A stretch of DNA of 60,699 nt from an uncultured Treponema sp. (GCA_937915735.1 CALGGS010000195.1:1-60699); one strand, 5' to 3'; numbered from the stretch's first letter, positions 10,101-18,540 are shown. The notes: generated by a model from the sequence alone, not told the origin. Numbers and translations are program-made.

Positions 10101-10268
10101 CTTGAAAAGTCAATCCTTGCCCTAAAGAATCTTCAGAAAGACGGAAAAATGCTGGGAATTATCACTCATGTTCAGGATGTAATCAATGATATTGAGCAGA
10201 AAATCGAGGTTCGTCCGACTTCCTGCGGGCACAGCGAGCTGATTGGCAGCGGAATTTCACATTGCTGA
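7152..10268 (+). CDS. sbcC: DNA repair exonuclease ATPase subunit SbcC
   Basis: Rad50-like SMC-family ATPase partner of SbcD. Walker A is GPTGAGKTT (38-46). Long coiled coils, very rich in Lys and Glu, flank a zinc hook, CPVCG, near residue 507. The ABC signature LSGGEKFLVSL lies near 940 and Walker B LFLDEGFG near 970. At 1038 residues it is of normal size. GGGGAG ahead of the ATG gives a clear Shine-Dalgarno site, unlike the leaderless sbcD start. The ATP-driven motion of the arms opens the SbcD nuclease site (family knowledge). Confidence 0.95.
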   Translation: MRVKKIEFENLNSLKGKWSIDFTHPDYAKNHDIFVIHGPTGAGKTTILDAISLALFGRTPRLAKINNGAGGNQIMTRGCSSCMAKVYYSCKKGEFSSEFSQSRSQSGTLKSTEYTITNLFTKEIVAQGKASASLENETSAIIQLSYEQFSRSIMLAQGEFSKFISAKPEERAEILEKLTGTTRFRKIAVRIWNKFRDKKYEFTEMKKQKDEKEKLILTEEDEKNALEKEKSLSESIKRMNKGLEKINSEIIFFEELESLQKNLELAEKEKIALENQISLFKSDDERLSLAQRAKNCDSEYVNVKNMRKTLSESSAQIDFLEKQLALADEKFIMASEKEKKSWEMKAETEKKFAESQIVWKKVRDFDSKISSQEKKSADDEKRKIEAEKSFKDSEAKLKTLSDSLEKIEKALSENEGYLLSNKKDEKLPEIITKIETLKKTLDEKADSVQKISAEKENLSENIAKNEGLLENAKKELSKIEDEILKFVSADSVLIARILKSELSDGNPCPVCGSVYHKNHSEDKKSLKNEGLAGEKRLEIAEKSKNFTEKRETLEKNINEISSELEKLKIRLENTENNLCADKKAYEESLKEIFDEISPFGFSSLEEGGEKLPEIFEELKNRSTVWKIKKEEKETLEKEKSAKTAEKSEISKNIEGQKKLLEEFQAEFNESQQELFSLRAERKSLLEEADVDEVERRETENLERLKMEFSLAQDEKHEAEKKKSNFESNKAQLEKSVSELKPSLEECEKAFFEKIGKNGFDSEEKFEKARMTDDEFELLRQKSEALKNQKTQAETTLKNARKSLAEYEEKHKLSGNKAEIFSEKSALEENLQKSTDEYSKIRLDLLKNEQNKQEYQKIAQDFKKIQDDYMTWQQMSDFIGKADGSDFSDFVQSLAAPSLLRLTNNNLHQITNRFKILQKNPMSLEFEVSDIHSVQTGAIENLSGGEKFLVSLSFALGISEFASKNVRVDSLFLDEGFGTLSGEALEKSILALKNLQKDGKMLGIITHVQDVINDIEQKIEVRPTSCGHSELIGSGISHC

Positions 10269-10297
10269 TTGACCAAAAATTGTCTTAATTATAGAAT
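10269..10297 (+). promoter_or_regulatory. Sigma-70-type promoter of argF, leaderless arrangement
   Basis: TTGACC (10269-10274), a 17-base spacer and TAGAAT (10292-10297) are followed after five bases by the ATG at 10303. It overlaps the end of sbcC. No Shine-Dalgarno sequence is present. Confidence 0.65.
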
Positions 10298-10302
10298 AAT
10301 TT

Positions 10303-11256
10303 ATGATTCAAGCAGAAAAATTTGACTCACCATTTAAAGGCAGGTCTCTTCTTACATGGCTCGACTATGAACCTGAAGAAATCCTGCAGATTCTGGATTA
10401 CGCATTTTTAGTAAAAAAACAGGCTCACGCAGGTGAAGTTCACCAGCGCTTTTTAGGAAAAACAATCGCCCTTATCTTTGAAAAACGCTCAACCCGCACC
10501 CGCTCCTCTTTCGAAACGGCTTTCGGCGAAGAGGGCGGTCATCCTGTCTTCATGTCAACCTTGGACATTCAGCTCGGCGGAAAAGAAACGGTAAAGGACA
10601 CGGCGCGGGTTTTGGGAAGAATGTTCAACGCAATCGAGTTCCGTGGCTTTAAGCAGGAGCATGTAAAACAACTCGCCGAATTCTCAGGAATTCCTGTCAT
10701 AAACGGTCTTACCGACGACTATCACCCGACTCAGGCACTTGCCGATGTTATGACCCTGAAAGAAAATTTCGGAAAGCTTAAGGGCTTAAAATGGGCATTC
10801 TGCGGTGACGGACGCAACAATGTCGCCCGCTCTCTTATGATTATTTCGGCAAAACTCGGCATTGACTTTGCGATTTACTCCCCGAAAGAGCTTTTCCCTC
10901 CCAAGGACATTCAGGAGATTTGTGCTCCCCTGGCAGAAAAATCTGGTGCAAAAATAGAAATTTCAGATAAAATTTCAGTTGTAAAAAATGCCGATTGCCT
11001 TTATACTGATGTTTGGGTTTCTATGGGCGAAGAATCGCTCAAAGAGGAACGCACTCGTCTTCTTTCACCTTATCAGGTAAACAAGGACTTAATGGCGGCT
11101 ACTGGAAAGCCAGGCACGATTTTTATGCACTGTCTTCCGGCGGTCTTGGGTCAGGAGGTTACCGAAGATGTTTTTGAAAGTCCTGTGAGCAAAATCTGGG
11201 ACGAAGCCGAAAACCGCAAGCATACTATCAAGGCTATTATGCTCGCGCTCATCTAG
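10303..11256 (+). CDS. argF: Ornithine carbamoyltransferase
   Basis: Transfers the carbamoyl group between carbamoyl phosphate and ornithine/citrulline in arginine metabolism; cytosolic trimer. The phosphate-binding STRTRSSFE motif lies at about 62-70, HPTQALAD near 141 and HCLPA near 275, with DVWVSMGEE typical of ornithine rather than aspartate carbamoyltransferases. At 317 residues it is full length. No other arginine genes are adjacent, so whether it is biosynthetic (ArgF) or catabolic (ArcB) cannot be decided here. Confidence 0.92.
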   Translation: MIQAEKFDSPFKGRSLLTWLDYEPEEILQILDYAFLVKKQAHAGEVHQRFLGKTIALIFEKRSTRTRSSFETAFGEEGGHPVFMSTLDIQLGGKETVKDTARVLGRMFNAIEFRGFKQEHVKQLAEFSGIPVINGLTDDYHPTQALADVMTLKENFGKLKGLKWAFCGDGRNNVARSLMIISAKLGIDFAIYSPKELFPPKDIQEICAPLAEKSGAKIEISDKISVVKNADCLYTDVWVSMGEESLKEERTRLLSPYQVNKDLMAATGKPGTIFMHCLPAVLGQEVTEDVFESPVSKIWDEAENRKHTIKAIMLALI

Positions 11257-11301
11257 TAAAAGAAGGCTAAACTGCTAAAGGCAAATAAAAGGAGATTTTC
11301 T

Positions 11302-11733
11302 ATGAAGAAATTATTTATCTTGTCAGCGTTGATTTGTGTCGGTGTCTTGTTCTCTGCTTCTGCAAAAGAAAAGGCAGATTACAAATACGAGTATCAGGAA
11401 GCTACCGTAAGCTATCGAAATGTTCAGATTTACAAGATTCTTGATCACAACGACGCTTACATCGTAATGTACGCAAAAGGTCATCGTGATGTCGGAACTG
11501 TCACCATTCCAAAAAAATGGTATACATCTTCAATGCGCTCTGATTCAAAGCTTACATTCCGCCCGCTTCCAAAGGGAATGAATCCTTACATGACTGTTCT
11601 TAACAGGGACGGTTCTTTTGAGCGTGTAATCCTTACATTGCCAGTTTCACGGGCAAGTGCAATTTGGGGTGTCGCCGACAGCACTGTAAAAATCGATGAT
11701 GCCGACAAAGACACTCTCGACATCAAATACTAA
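11302..11733 (+). CDS. Small exported protein of unknown function
   Basis: 143 residues with a Sec signal peptide (about residues 1-21, ending in SASA before KEKADYKYEY). The mature part is beta-rich and I do not recognise a domain. There is no lipobox Cys, so it is predicted to be free in the periplasm. AAGGAG 7 bases ahead of the ATG is a strong Shine-Dalgarno site. It stands alone, followed by a strong terminator. Confidence 0.75.
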   Translation: MKKLFILSALICVGVLFSASAKEKADYKYEYQEATVSYRNVQIYKILDHNDAYIVMYAKGHRDVGTVTIPKKWYTSSMRSDSKLTFRPLPKGMNPYMTVLNRDGSFERVILTLPVSRASAIWGVADSTVKIDDADKDTLDIKY

Positions 11734-11753
11734 TTTTTATTAGCACTTTCTAA

Positions 11754-11803
11754 AAGGGCTGTTTCGTGAAGTTTATCTTCATACCGCAGCCCTTATTTTT
11801 TTT
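11754..11803 (+). terminator. Rho-independent terminator after the exported protein
   Basis: AAGGGCTG (11754-11761) pairs with CAGCCCTT (11787-11794), with a nested TGAAG/CTTCA stem in between and a run of eight T (11796-11803). Confidence 0.85.
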
Positions 11804-11829
11804 AAATTTTGGCAAAACGGAGCAAAAAA

Positions 11830-12810
11830 ATGCAGATTATATCTGATGAAAAAATTTCTGAATTTAAAAATTTTCTTCAAAATCACGACTTTTTTTATGT
11901 AATCGGGCACAAGGATCCGGACGGAGACGCGGTTTACAGCTGTCTGGCTTTAAAGGACTTGCTTGAGGCTCAGGGCTTAAAATATCAGCTTTTGTCGGCG
12001 GGGCCTTTTAAAAGGCCTGAAATTCGTGATTACGCAAAACTTTTTTCCAATGAAATGATTTTCCTTTCAGAGCCTGAGCGAAAAAAAACCGGACTTATAA
12101 TTCTTGACTGCTCGGAGCTTGAGCGGCTTGGCGAAATAGAAGGCGACCTGAAAAATCTTGATACATTCATAATTGACCATCATAAGACTGCGGATGTGCA
12201 GGATAATTGCATAATCGACCCGACTTCTCCTGCGACAGCCTGCCTTGTTCAGCAGCTTTACGAAAAAATTATCGGAAAATTGCCGCAAGAGACGGCGGAA
12301 TTCATTTTTACCGGCTTTGCGACGGATACCGGCTACTTTAGGTTTTTGGGGCTTGACTCAGCCTCTGTCTTGGTTCAGGCTTCACGGCTTATTGAAGCGG
12401 GGGTAAATCCCAGAAAAATTTATGACAAAATCACAGGCGGCAAGCCTTATTCAACGAGAAAATTGCTTGGCCGTATGCTTGAGCGGGTAGAAAGGCGTTA
12501 CGACAACAAGCTTGCCGTCACTTACGAAACAATGGAAGACACAAAGGAGTGGGGGCAGGAAGGCCGTGACAGTGACGCGCTTTACTCAATGCTTCTTTCA
12601 GTTGACGGAATTGAGGCTGTTCTTTTTATCCGGCAGGACACTGAGCTTACATGCACATGTGGCTTCCGCTCACGGGACAAGGTTGATGTAAGTGCAATTG
12701 CCCAGAAATTCGGTGGGGGCGGACACAAAAATGCGGCAGGCTTGAGTATTGACGGAAAAATTCCCGAGGTTCTGGAAAAAATCTGCTCGGAATTCAAGAA
12801 AGTCCTGTAG
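11830..12810 (+). CDS. DHH-family phosphoesterase (NrnA-like nanoRNase / pAp phosphatase)
   Basis: 326 residues with both halves of a DHH/DHHA1 enzyme: HKDPDGDA (about 33-40), IDHHKT near 114 and DTGYFRF near 165, then the C-terminal substrate-binding GGGGHKNAAG near 294. The family removes nucleotides from very short RNAs and/or dephosphorylates pAp; which activity applies here is not readable. The ATG at 11830 with GGAG at 11819-11822 is preferred over an upstream in-frame TTG at 11809, which lies next to the preceding terminator. Confidence 0.85.
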   Translation: MQIISDEKISEFKNFLQNHDFFYVIGHKDPDGDAVYSCLALKDLLEAQGLKYQLLSAGPFKRPEIRDYAKLFSNEMIFLSEPERKKTGLIILDCSELERLGEIEGDLKNLDTFIIDHHKTADVQDNCIIDPTSPATACLVQQLYEKIIGKLPQETAEFIFTGFATDTGYFRFLGLDSASVLVQASRLIEAGVNPRKIYDKITGGKPYSTRKLLGRMLERVERRYDNKLAVTYETMEDTKEWGQEGRDSDALYSMLLSVDGIEAVLFIRQDTELTCTCGFRSRDKVDVSAIAQKFGGGGHKNAAGLSIDGKIPEVLEKICSEFKKVL

Positions 12811-13003
12811 CTTTGCGGCTTTTTTATTTTATGTGACAATAGGAAACCTCTAAAAATTGCAATTTTTAGAGGTAACTCTGAAAGTGCGATGTTTTAATTT
12901 CTGCTATTATCAGAAATTAAAACTCGTCGGGAACTTCGGAAAATCGCCGAAGGCGAGTTTTTCGGAGTTCCCAATATTTATTCAATTTGCTATAATTTTT
13001 TTT
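12811..13003 (+). repeat. Intergenic block with three consecutive hairpins
   Basis: Three inverted repeats follow one another. First, 12847-12872 is a perfect palindrome with 12-base arms. Second, 12892-12903 pairs perfectly with 12911-12922 around seven bases. Third, 12929-12972 is a long imperfect hairpin (GGGAACT ... AGTTCCC with GGCGA/TCGCC inside). A 20-base string at 12864-12883 recurs exactly, inverted, at 31891-31910. The third hairpin overlaps the region where the next gene's -35 would lie. Confidence 0.75.
12968..12996 (+). promoter_or_regulatory. Promoter of the signal peptidase gene, leaderless arrangement
   Basis: TATAAT (12991-12996) is followed after seven bases by the ATG at 13004, without a Shine-Dalgarno sequence. 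The -35 candidate TTCCCA (12968-12973) is 17 bases upstream, weak, and lies at the foot of a hairpin. Confidence 0.55.
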
Positions 13004-14782
13004 ATGAATACAAAAAAACTCAATCTTCTTTCGCTGTCTTGTGCCTTGTCTTGCGCGCTTTTTTCTTTAACCCTTTTATCTTTTAATGCTGACATTTCTC
13101 TTGTGGCATTTCCTCTTGCCATAGCTTTTAGTGCTTTTCTTGCTTATTTTTCGCATAAAAAGCTTTTTTCTGAAGGAAAGCTCTTTTTTATTGCGGTAGT
13201 TCGGGAACTTTTGCAGTATCTTCCCTATGTTCTTCTTGTCGCATTTGTTTTTAGGCGGGCTGGTAAAAACGGGACTCCCTTTGTCCTCGACTTAATCTCA
13301 GTTTTTTTGTGGCTTATCGCTTCCGCTCTTGCAGTCTTTATACTTCATTATCTTAATCCGAAGCATATTGCAAAGGTTAGCAAGGAATGGGCTTCTTTCG
13401 TTGAGAACAGAATTAAAGAGCGAAAAAATCCTAAAAACCGCTCGTTATTAAAATCAGGATTTCGTGAACTTTTCAGCTGGATTGATGCCCTTGTACAGGC
13501 AGTTTTTATGGTTCTCCTGTTGAATATTTTTATAGTTCAGCTTTATGAAATTCCGTCTGAGTCAATGGTGCCTGAATTTTTGATTCGTGACAGGGTTGTA
13601 GTTTTTAAAACTCTTTCCGGCCCAAAATTTCCTCTTTCTGATGTCGGCCTTCCTTATCTGAAAAAATATAAGCGGGGCGACATCGTTGTTTTTAGGAATC
13701 CGCACTATTCAAATGACAGAAAAAGCGAGGTTCGCACCTTCTTGTCCCAGCTCGTTTACATGTGCACGCTCACGAAAGTCAACTTAAATGTTGACGAAAA
13801 CGGAAATCAAAAGGCTGACCCTCTCGTAAAGCGGGTTTGCGGGGAAGGCGGAGAGCAACTTATGATGCAGGACGGAATCCTGTATGCCAGAACAAAGGCT
13901 TCTCCAGAATTTAAGAAGGTAGATGCTGACTCAACCTGGGCTACATGGAATTTAAATGCCGTAAAACCGAGCCTTAAAAAAGAAATCAGGGATTTTCCTC
14001 TCGGCGAAAGTGATTATCTGGAAATGCTTTCAATCGAAGAAGAAAGGCGAAATCTGAATATCGAAGAAACTAAGTCTGAATGTCAGAAAATTGCCGCAGA
14101 CTTTGACTCGATATACAAAAAAATTCCGAAGGCGCAAAATGCTGAAACTGAAGAATTTTCTTTAAAGGCTTCCCAAATGACGGTTTATTTTTTGATTGCG
14201 AACGGCTCTTCCCTTGCCTATAATCTTTTGTATTCAAAAAATGGCAGTGAATATTTTACGGATTTTATGACAAAATGGAGCGAGAATATGCCGGATTTCA
14301 ACGGAGATTTGTACTCAGAGGCAAATTACCGCCTTAATCTGATGATAAAAAAAGTCGTCGGGCGTCTTTTTGTCCGCTATGCGGAAATTTTTTCAAAGGG
14401 CGGCACAAATCCTTCCTCAGATTTTACGAATGATGAAAAAATAAGCGAGTGTTTTTCGGCTGCCCAGCGGCTTTATTTTTACACTGCGATTTTAGACCAG
14501 AGAAATATGCCTGTTTTCCCCTCAAACGCAGCTGACGGCTCGGCTCGCTACATTCCGGAAAACTGCTACTTTATGATGGGCGACAATCGTTTTAATTCCC
14601 TTGATATGCGCCACTCCTATGACAGATGGAACGCTCCTCTTACGAAGTACGATGACTATAGCATAACTTATCTGAGCGACATTGACCCGCAATATGTCAG
14701 CCGTTCCCGGATGTTGGGCGGAACCTCGTACAGATTCTGGCCGGTTTCAAGGGCTGGTATTCCAGGCCACACTGGAAAGTAA
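13004..14782 (+). CDS. lepB: Signal peptidase I with N-terminal membrane region and large insertion
   Basis: Cleaves signal peptides from exported proteins using a Ser-Lys dyad at the outer face of the inner membrane. The Ser is in PSESM (about 186), the Lys in PLVKRVCGEGGE (about 274), and the C-terminal GDNRFNSLDMRHS box is near 525. At 592 residues it is roughly twice the usual size: about five extra membrane helices precede the catalytic domain (residues 1-175), and some 250 residues, largely charged and helical, separate the Lys box from the GDNR box. The ATG at 13004 is chosen over an upstream extension because a TATAAT box sits seven bases before it and the extension reads through hairpins. 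Confidence 0.88.
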   Translation: MNTKKLNLLSLSCALSCALFSLTLLSFNADISLVAFPLAIAFSAFLAYFSHKKLFSEGKLFFIAVVRELLQYLPYVLLVAFVFRRAGKNGTPFVLDLISVFLWLIASALAVFILHYLNPKHIAKVSKEWASFVENRIKERKNPKNRSLLKSGFRELFSWIDALVQAVFMVLLLNIFIVQLYEIPSESMVPEFLIRDRVVVFKTLSGPKFPLSDVGLPYLKKYKRGDIVVFRNPHYSNDRKSEVRTFLSQLVYMCTLTKVNLNVDENGNQKADPLVKRVCGEGGEQLMMQDGILYARTKASPEFKKVDADSTWATWNLNAVKPSLKKEIRDFPLGESDYLEMLSIEEERRNLNIEETKSECQKIAADFDSIYKKIPKAQNAETEEFSLKASQMTVYFLIANGSSLAYNLLYSKNGSEYFTDFMTKWSENMPDFNGDLYSEANYRLNLMIKKVVGRLFVRYAEIFSKGGTNPSSDFTNDEKISECFSAAQRLYFYTAILDQRNMPVFPSNAADGSARYIPENCYFMMGDNRFNSLDMRHSYDRWNAPLTKYDDYSITYLSDIDPQYVSRSRMLGGTSYRFWPVSRAGIPGHTGK

Positions 14783-14809
14783 GATTATACGATAAGAAAA
14801 TGCGGTATT

Positions 14810-14838
14810 TTGACAAATATGTCAAGAAATAGTAAAAT
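14810..14838 (+). promoter_or_regulatory. Consensus promoter of the PilZ gene, leaderless, with a palindrome over the -35
   Basis: TTGACA (14810-14815), a 17-base spacer and TAAAAT (14833-14838), then six bases to the GTG at 14845. TTGACA and TGTCAA (14820-14825) form an inverted repeat around AATA, a possible operator. Confidence 0.7.
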
Positions 14839-14844
14839 AAAGTC

Positions 14845-16065
14845 GTGTTCTTGGTTTTATTCATCACTGTAATTTGTGTTTTTCTCGCCATTCGCTTGAT
14901 TGTCCTCTTTCAAGTCCCGATTCAGTTTTTTATGATGGGGCAGGACAGGGGCTTTAAGCTGAACGAAATTATGCTTCTCTGGCGCCTGGCAAAGGAAGCC
15001 GAAATTGAGGAGCCAATGCAGCTTTATGTTTCTGTTCCTACATTAAATATGGCTATCTCAAAAATCAATATGGATGCAAGGACAAACGGAACGGAGAGCT
15101 CTTCCGAAACTCAGGATTTTCTTGCGAAACTTTACGACTATCGTACGAAAATTGACCTTGACCACGAAAACAAAAAAGGGCTTGAATCTACAAAATATCT
15201 GGAAAAGGGACAGCGACTGAGAATCATAATGAAGGGGCAGAAGGCTGGTGAAGAAATAGCAAAGGGTATTTTTTCTTCTGAAATTTTAAGTAACGGGCAT
15301 GAGCTTATCATTCGCGTTCCCCTTCAAAAAAATGTCAGGACTGTTGACGGAAAGGATTGGGTTCTTCACGATGTCAGCGTTTATCTCTGGCGGAAAGGCG
15401 ATGCCGGCTATGTTTTTGACACCCGGGTTACGAATGCGGGGGTCTTTCAGGGGCAAAATGCGATTTATCTTGCCCATACGAATCAGCTGGAGCGTGCTCA
15501 AAAGCGAAAAAGTGTCAGGGCTGCCTGTGAAATTTATGCCCAGCTTTATTTTATAGAAAGTGAAGAGCCTGATTTTGATGCGGTGGAGGTTGACCCTGGC
15601 TACAAGTGCCTGCTCGAAGACATTTCAGAGGACGGAGCTATGATTCGCATAGGTGGAAAGGGACGGCAGAACATAAAAATCAAGCTTCAGTTTGAAATCG
15701 ATGGAAAATTTATCATTATGTTTGGAGTCGTTCGTGCTGTCGAATTCAACGAGCAGTCTAATCAGTCAAGGCTTCATTTTGAGTGCCTTCATATCGAAAA
15801 AGAAATGAAAAATGCGATTCTTGCCTTTATTTACAAGGATATGTCCGAAGAAAAGAAGGATGAGCTTACGGCTTTGGCAGAGGTTGAGCAGGAAGAGCAG
15901 GAAGAAATTATCAAAACAATGAAGGATGAGCTGAATAAATCTGCAGAAGAACGGCTTGATGAGGCGGCTGATTCTGTTGCCCCCGTGAAAATCGAAGAAA
16001 TTTCTGCGAGCGAGAGCGTTCCAGACGAAAATACTGAAAATACCGGAGAAATCCATGAAGAATAA
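14845..16065 (+). CDS. PilZ-domain c-di-GMP-binding membrane protein
   Basis: 406 residues. An N-terminal membrane helix (about 1-22) is followed by a YcgR-like region and a PilZ domain: RKSVR near 221 supplies the RxxxR arm and DISEDG near 258 the D/NxSxxG motif that bind cyclic di-GMP. A charged, Glu-rich tail ends the protein. PilZ proteins of this type couple c-di-GMP to motility or the envelope; the target is not readable here. The GTG start is supported by the promoter ending six bases upstream. Its end overlaps the next gene's start by 11 bases. Confidence 0.82.
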   Translation: MFLVLFITVICVFLAIRLIVLFQVPIQFFMMGQDRGFKLNEIMLLWRLAKEAEIEEPMQLYVSVPTLNMAISKINMDARTNGTESSSETQDFLAKLYDYRTKIDLDHENKKGLESTKYLEKGQRLRIIMKGQKAGEEIAKGIFSSEILSNGHELIIRVPLQKNVRTVDGKDWVLHDVSVYLWRKGDAGYVFDTRVTNAGVFQGQNAIYLAHTNQLERAQKRKSVRAACEIYAQLYFIESEEPDFDAVEVDPGYKCLLEDISEDGAMIRIGGKGRQNIKIKLQFEIDGKFIIMFGVVRAVEFNEQSNQSRLHFECLHIEKEMKNAILAFIYKDMSEEKKDELTALAEVEQEEQEEIIKTMKDELNKSAEERLDEAADSVAPVKIEEISASESVPDENTENTGEIHEE

Positions 16066-17281
16066 GAAAATCATTTTTAGTTTTCTTTTTTTTCTTCTCT
16101 CTTCATTTATTTTTTCTGCTGGTAATGTGCAAAATTCATCTTCCGATAACGAAAAAAAATTCATAAAAGGAAGTCTTTCTGAAAAAATAGAGATACTTCA
16201 GAATCTTGAAGACGACGAAATTATCTCAATCGGTAAAAAAGGTCTTGATTTTTCAATAGAAAACGCTTCACTTTTGTCAGAAGACAGCGAGCTTGCTCTT
16301 TTGGCTGCTTCCAGCGTAAGGGCTTTTCCAAAAACAAACAAGGAAATTAAATCAAAAAAATTAGATACTTCAAAGCTAAAGGATATTCCCGAAAAATTCA
16401 TAGCGATTTTCCGCCTTTTTAAGAATTCAGAGCTCAGAACGGCTGTTATGGAGAGGCTTGAATTTTACTGTGCCGGGAACAAGGCTCTTCTCGTGGATTT
16501 TATCAATGATTATCTTTCTACGGCTTTCAAGACGGACGAAAAAGCCGCTCCAGAACTTGAATATCTGATTGGCACAATCGGAAAAATCGGAAACGATGAG
16601 TCTCTTTCAATCGTCTACAACATTTGGGTGACTAATATTTGGGACGAGTACAAGACTGTGACTGACGAGGCTCTCGTAGAGCTTTCTTCGGATTCGTTTT
16701 CTGATGTAATAAAAATCTTTTCTATATCAAAAATTGGAGATTTTAGAAATTTTTTCTTGCTTTTAAAAAATTCTTCTAAAATTTCTCAAAAATTTTTGTG
16801 TGATATTGCCGAAAATGCACTTTTAATCGCAATAAATAATGCAGAGAAACTGAAAGAAAACAGTGATTCTGCAAAATCTGACTTTTCTTCGTTTCAGCTG
16901 GAGGCAAGCGAAGTTCTTGCGGAGAACAAATGGTCGCACGCTGCTTCCGTTGTGAACGAAAATGTTATTCTTGCAAAAAATGAGTATGACGAAAGTTCAA
17001 TGACAGAAGATGATTTTTGTAAGATTATCAGAAATGCTGTCAAAGTTCCTTCATCGAATCTTGCAAAAAGTCTCACAGGCTTTCTTTCAGAGTGTAACGG
17101 CAAAGTCGAGCAGTCTGGCGAAACTATGCCTTCCAAGAATGTCGTTCTTGCTCTGATTTTAGCATTGGGGGATTTGGGAGATAAAACAGCCTTTGACACG
17201 CTTCTGTACACGACATATCTGACTTATCCTGCCGAAGTGACTGACGAGGCAAAAAAGTCTCTCGCAAAACTAAATTGGTAA
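16055..17281 (+). CDS. Exported helical-repeat protein, unknown function
   Basis: 408 residues with a signal peptide (about 1-21, ending FSAG). The mature part is almost entirely helical, with HEAT-like stretches (for example LALLAASSVRAF and ALILALGDLGDKTAF), but no domain is certain. GGAG lies ahead of the ATG, and the start overlaps the PilZ gene by 11 bases, so translation is probably coupled. Its stop overlaps the TTG start of the ComEC-like gene. The PilZ neighbour suggests an envelope role; this is inference. Confidence 0.7.
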   Translation: MKNKKIIFSFLFFLLSSFIFSAGNVQNSSSDNEKKFIKGSLSEKIEILQNLEDDEIISIGKKGLDFSIENASLLSEDSELALLAASSVRAFPKTNKEIKSKKLDTSKLKDIPEKFIAIFRLFKNSELRTAVMERLEFYCAGNKALLVDFINDYLSTAFKTDEKAAPELEYLIGTIGKIGNDESLSIVYNIWVTNIWDEYKTVTDEALVELSSDSFSDVIKIFSISKIGDFRNFFLLLKNSSKISQKFLCDIAENALLIAINNAEKLKENSDSAKSDFSSFQLEASEVLAENKWSHAASVVNENVILAKNEYDESSMTEDDFCKIIRNAVKVPSSNLAKSLTGFLSECNGKVEQSGETMPSKNVVLALILALGDLGDKTAFDTLLYTTYLTYPAEVTDEAKKSLAKLNW

Positions 17282-18540
17282 AAATATTAAAAAATCCAGT
17301 TTTTCTTGCTTCTGTTATTTTATCGCTGCTTTTTTATTCAGGAGCCGTAAAAATAAAAAATCGCTCAGATTTTACAAGCCTGGCCAAAAAAAGCGGGATA
17401 ATTAAACTTGAAGGCTTCGTGTCATCAAATCCTGTAAAATCTGCCTTTTTCAACTCTTCCTACAAAACCGACTTTAGCGTTAGTAAGGCTTTCACTAAAA
17501 ACGGCAGCTTTTTTGCCAGTGGAAAGGTTAGCCTTTATTTTCCCTGTGAATTCGTTGAAGGTTTTTATCCCGGAAAACTTTATTCCGTCGCTTCCCAAAA
17601 AACAGGCGGCGGATTTTTGGTCGAAAATGGCGCAATGTTTTTACTTGATGTTGAATTTTCTGACAAATTTGGTGAAAAGACTTTTCTCGTAAAAGGGGGG
17701 AAGGCTTTAGGCTGGAGGGGAAACGGCTTTACGAGCCGCTTCTGCAAATTTCGTGCCCTTTGCCGCCTTCAATTTAAAAGACTTATGTACGCCTGGAAGG
17801 AGGCTGGCGGATTTTTGCTCGCTCTTCTTTCCGGAAGCCGCGAATACACTGAAAAATCTGTCTCCGATGCCTTCAGGGACTCCGGACTCTCGTATATTAT
17901 CGCCCTTTCAGGAATGCACCTTGGGCTTTTCGGTTCCCTGGCGTATTTCTTCGGAAAAAAAGCAAGCGGACAAAATCTTGGAAATGCAATCCAGCTGGGA
18001 GCAGTGGTCTTTTTCGTCTGGTTTGCAGGCCTTTCACCAAGCCTTTTCCGCGCTTTTATTGCCTCGCTTATATTGTACTTGAATTCGCTTCTAAGAATGA
18101 ACAGGCCAGACTCTCTGACTCTTCTTTCTGTTTGCTTTATCAGTCATATTCTGATTTTCCCAAATCATATTTTTGAAGCTGCCTTTATGCTTTCTTATTC
18201 CTCGCTTTTAGGAATTATTTTGTTTTCGAAAACGCTACGAAAAATCTTGCCCTGTCTGCTCCCGTATAAAACACGGCTTTCCTTGGCGGACTCTATTTCA
18301 TCTCAATGTGCGACGGCTCCGGTTTCTATAAAAATATTCGGAAAAATTATGCCTGTCGGAATTATCGCAAGCCTTTTTGTTTCTCCGCTGGTGTTTTTGT
18401 TTTTATATCTGGGGCTTTTCGGTGTCCTGCTCTGTCTTCTTTTGCCTTTCCTCCAGGACTTTTTTTCTGTAAGCTTAAATTTTCTCTACTTTCTGATAAA
18501 AAAGCTGCTTTTATTTTTTGGAAAGGCAAAGAGCTTTTAG
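17275..18540 (+). CDS. ComEC/Rec2-family membrane protein (competence domain)
   Basis: 421 residues. The signature LSYIIALSGMHLGLFGSL of the ComEC competence domain lies in the middle, followed by about seven hydrophobic helices. ComEC forms the inner-membrane channel for incoming single-stranded DNA. This one lacks the usual C-terminal metallo-beta-lactamase domain, giving a short form seen in several lineages. It starts with TTG inside the end of the preceding gene. It is convergent with the permease gene on the other strand, overlapping by four bases. Confidence 0.8.
   Translation: MVKILKNPVFLASVILSLLFYSGAVKIKNRSDFTSLAKKSGIIKLEGFVSSNPVKSAFFNSSYKTDFSVSKAFTKNGSFFASGKVSLYFPCEFVEGFYPGKLYSVASQKTGGGFLVENGAMFLLDVEFSDKFGEKTFLVKGGKALGWRGNGFTSRFCKFRALCRLQFKRLMYAWKEAGGFLLALLSGSREYTEKSVSDAFRDSGLSYIIALSGMHLGLFGSLAYFFGKKASGQNLGNAIQLGAVVFFVWFAGLSPSLFRAFIASLILYLNSLLRMNRPDSLTLLSVCFISHILIFPNHIFEAAFMLSYSSLLGIILFSKTLRKILPCLLPYKTRLSLADSISSQCATAPVSIKIFGKIMPVGIIASLFVSPLVFLFLYLGLFGVLLCLLLPFLQDFFSVSLNFLYFLIKKLLLFFGKAKSF

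Noticed and set aside
12857..13003. N-terminal extension of the signal peptidase gene
   Set aside because: The extension is translated from hairpin repeats and the promoter; the ATG at 13004 fits the TATAAT box and the membrane-helix start.
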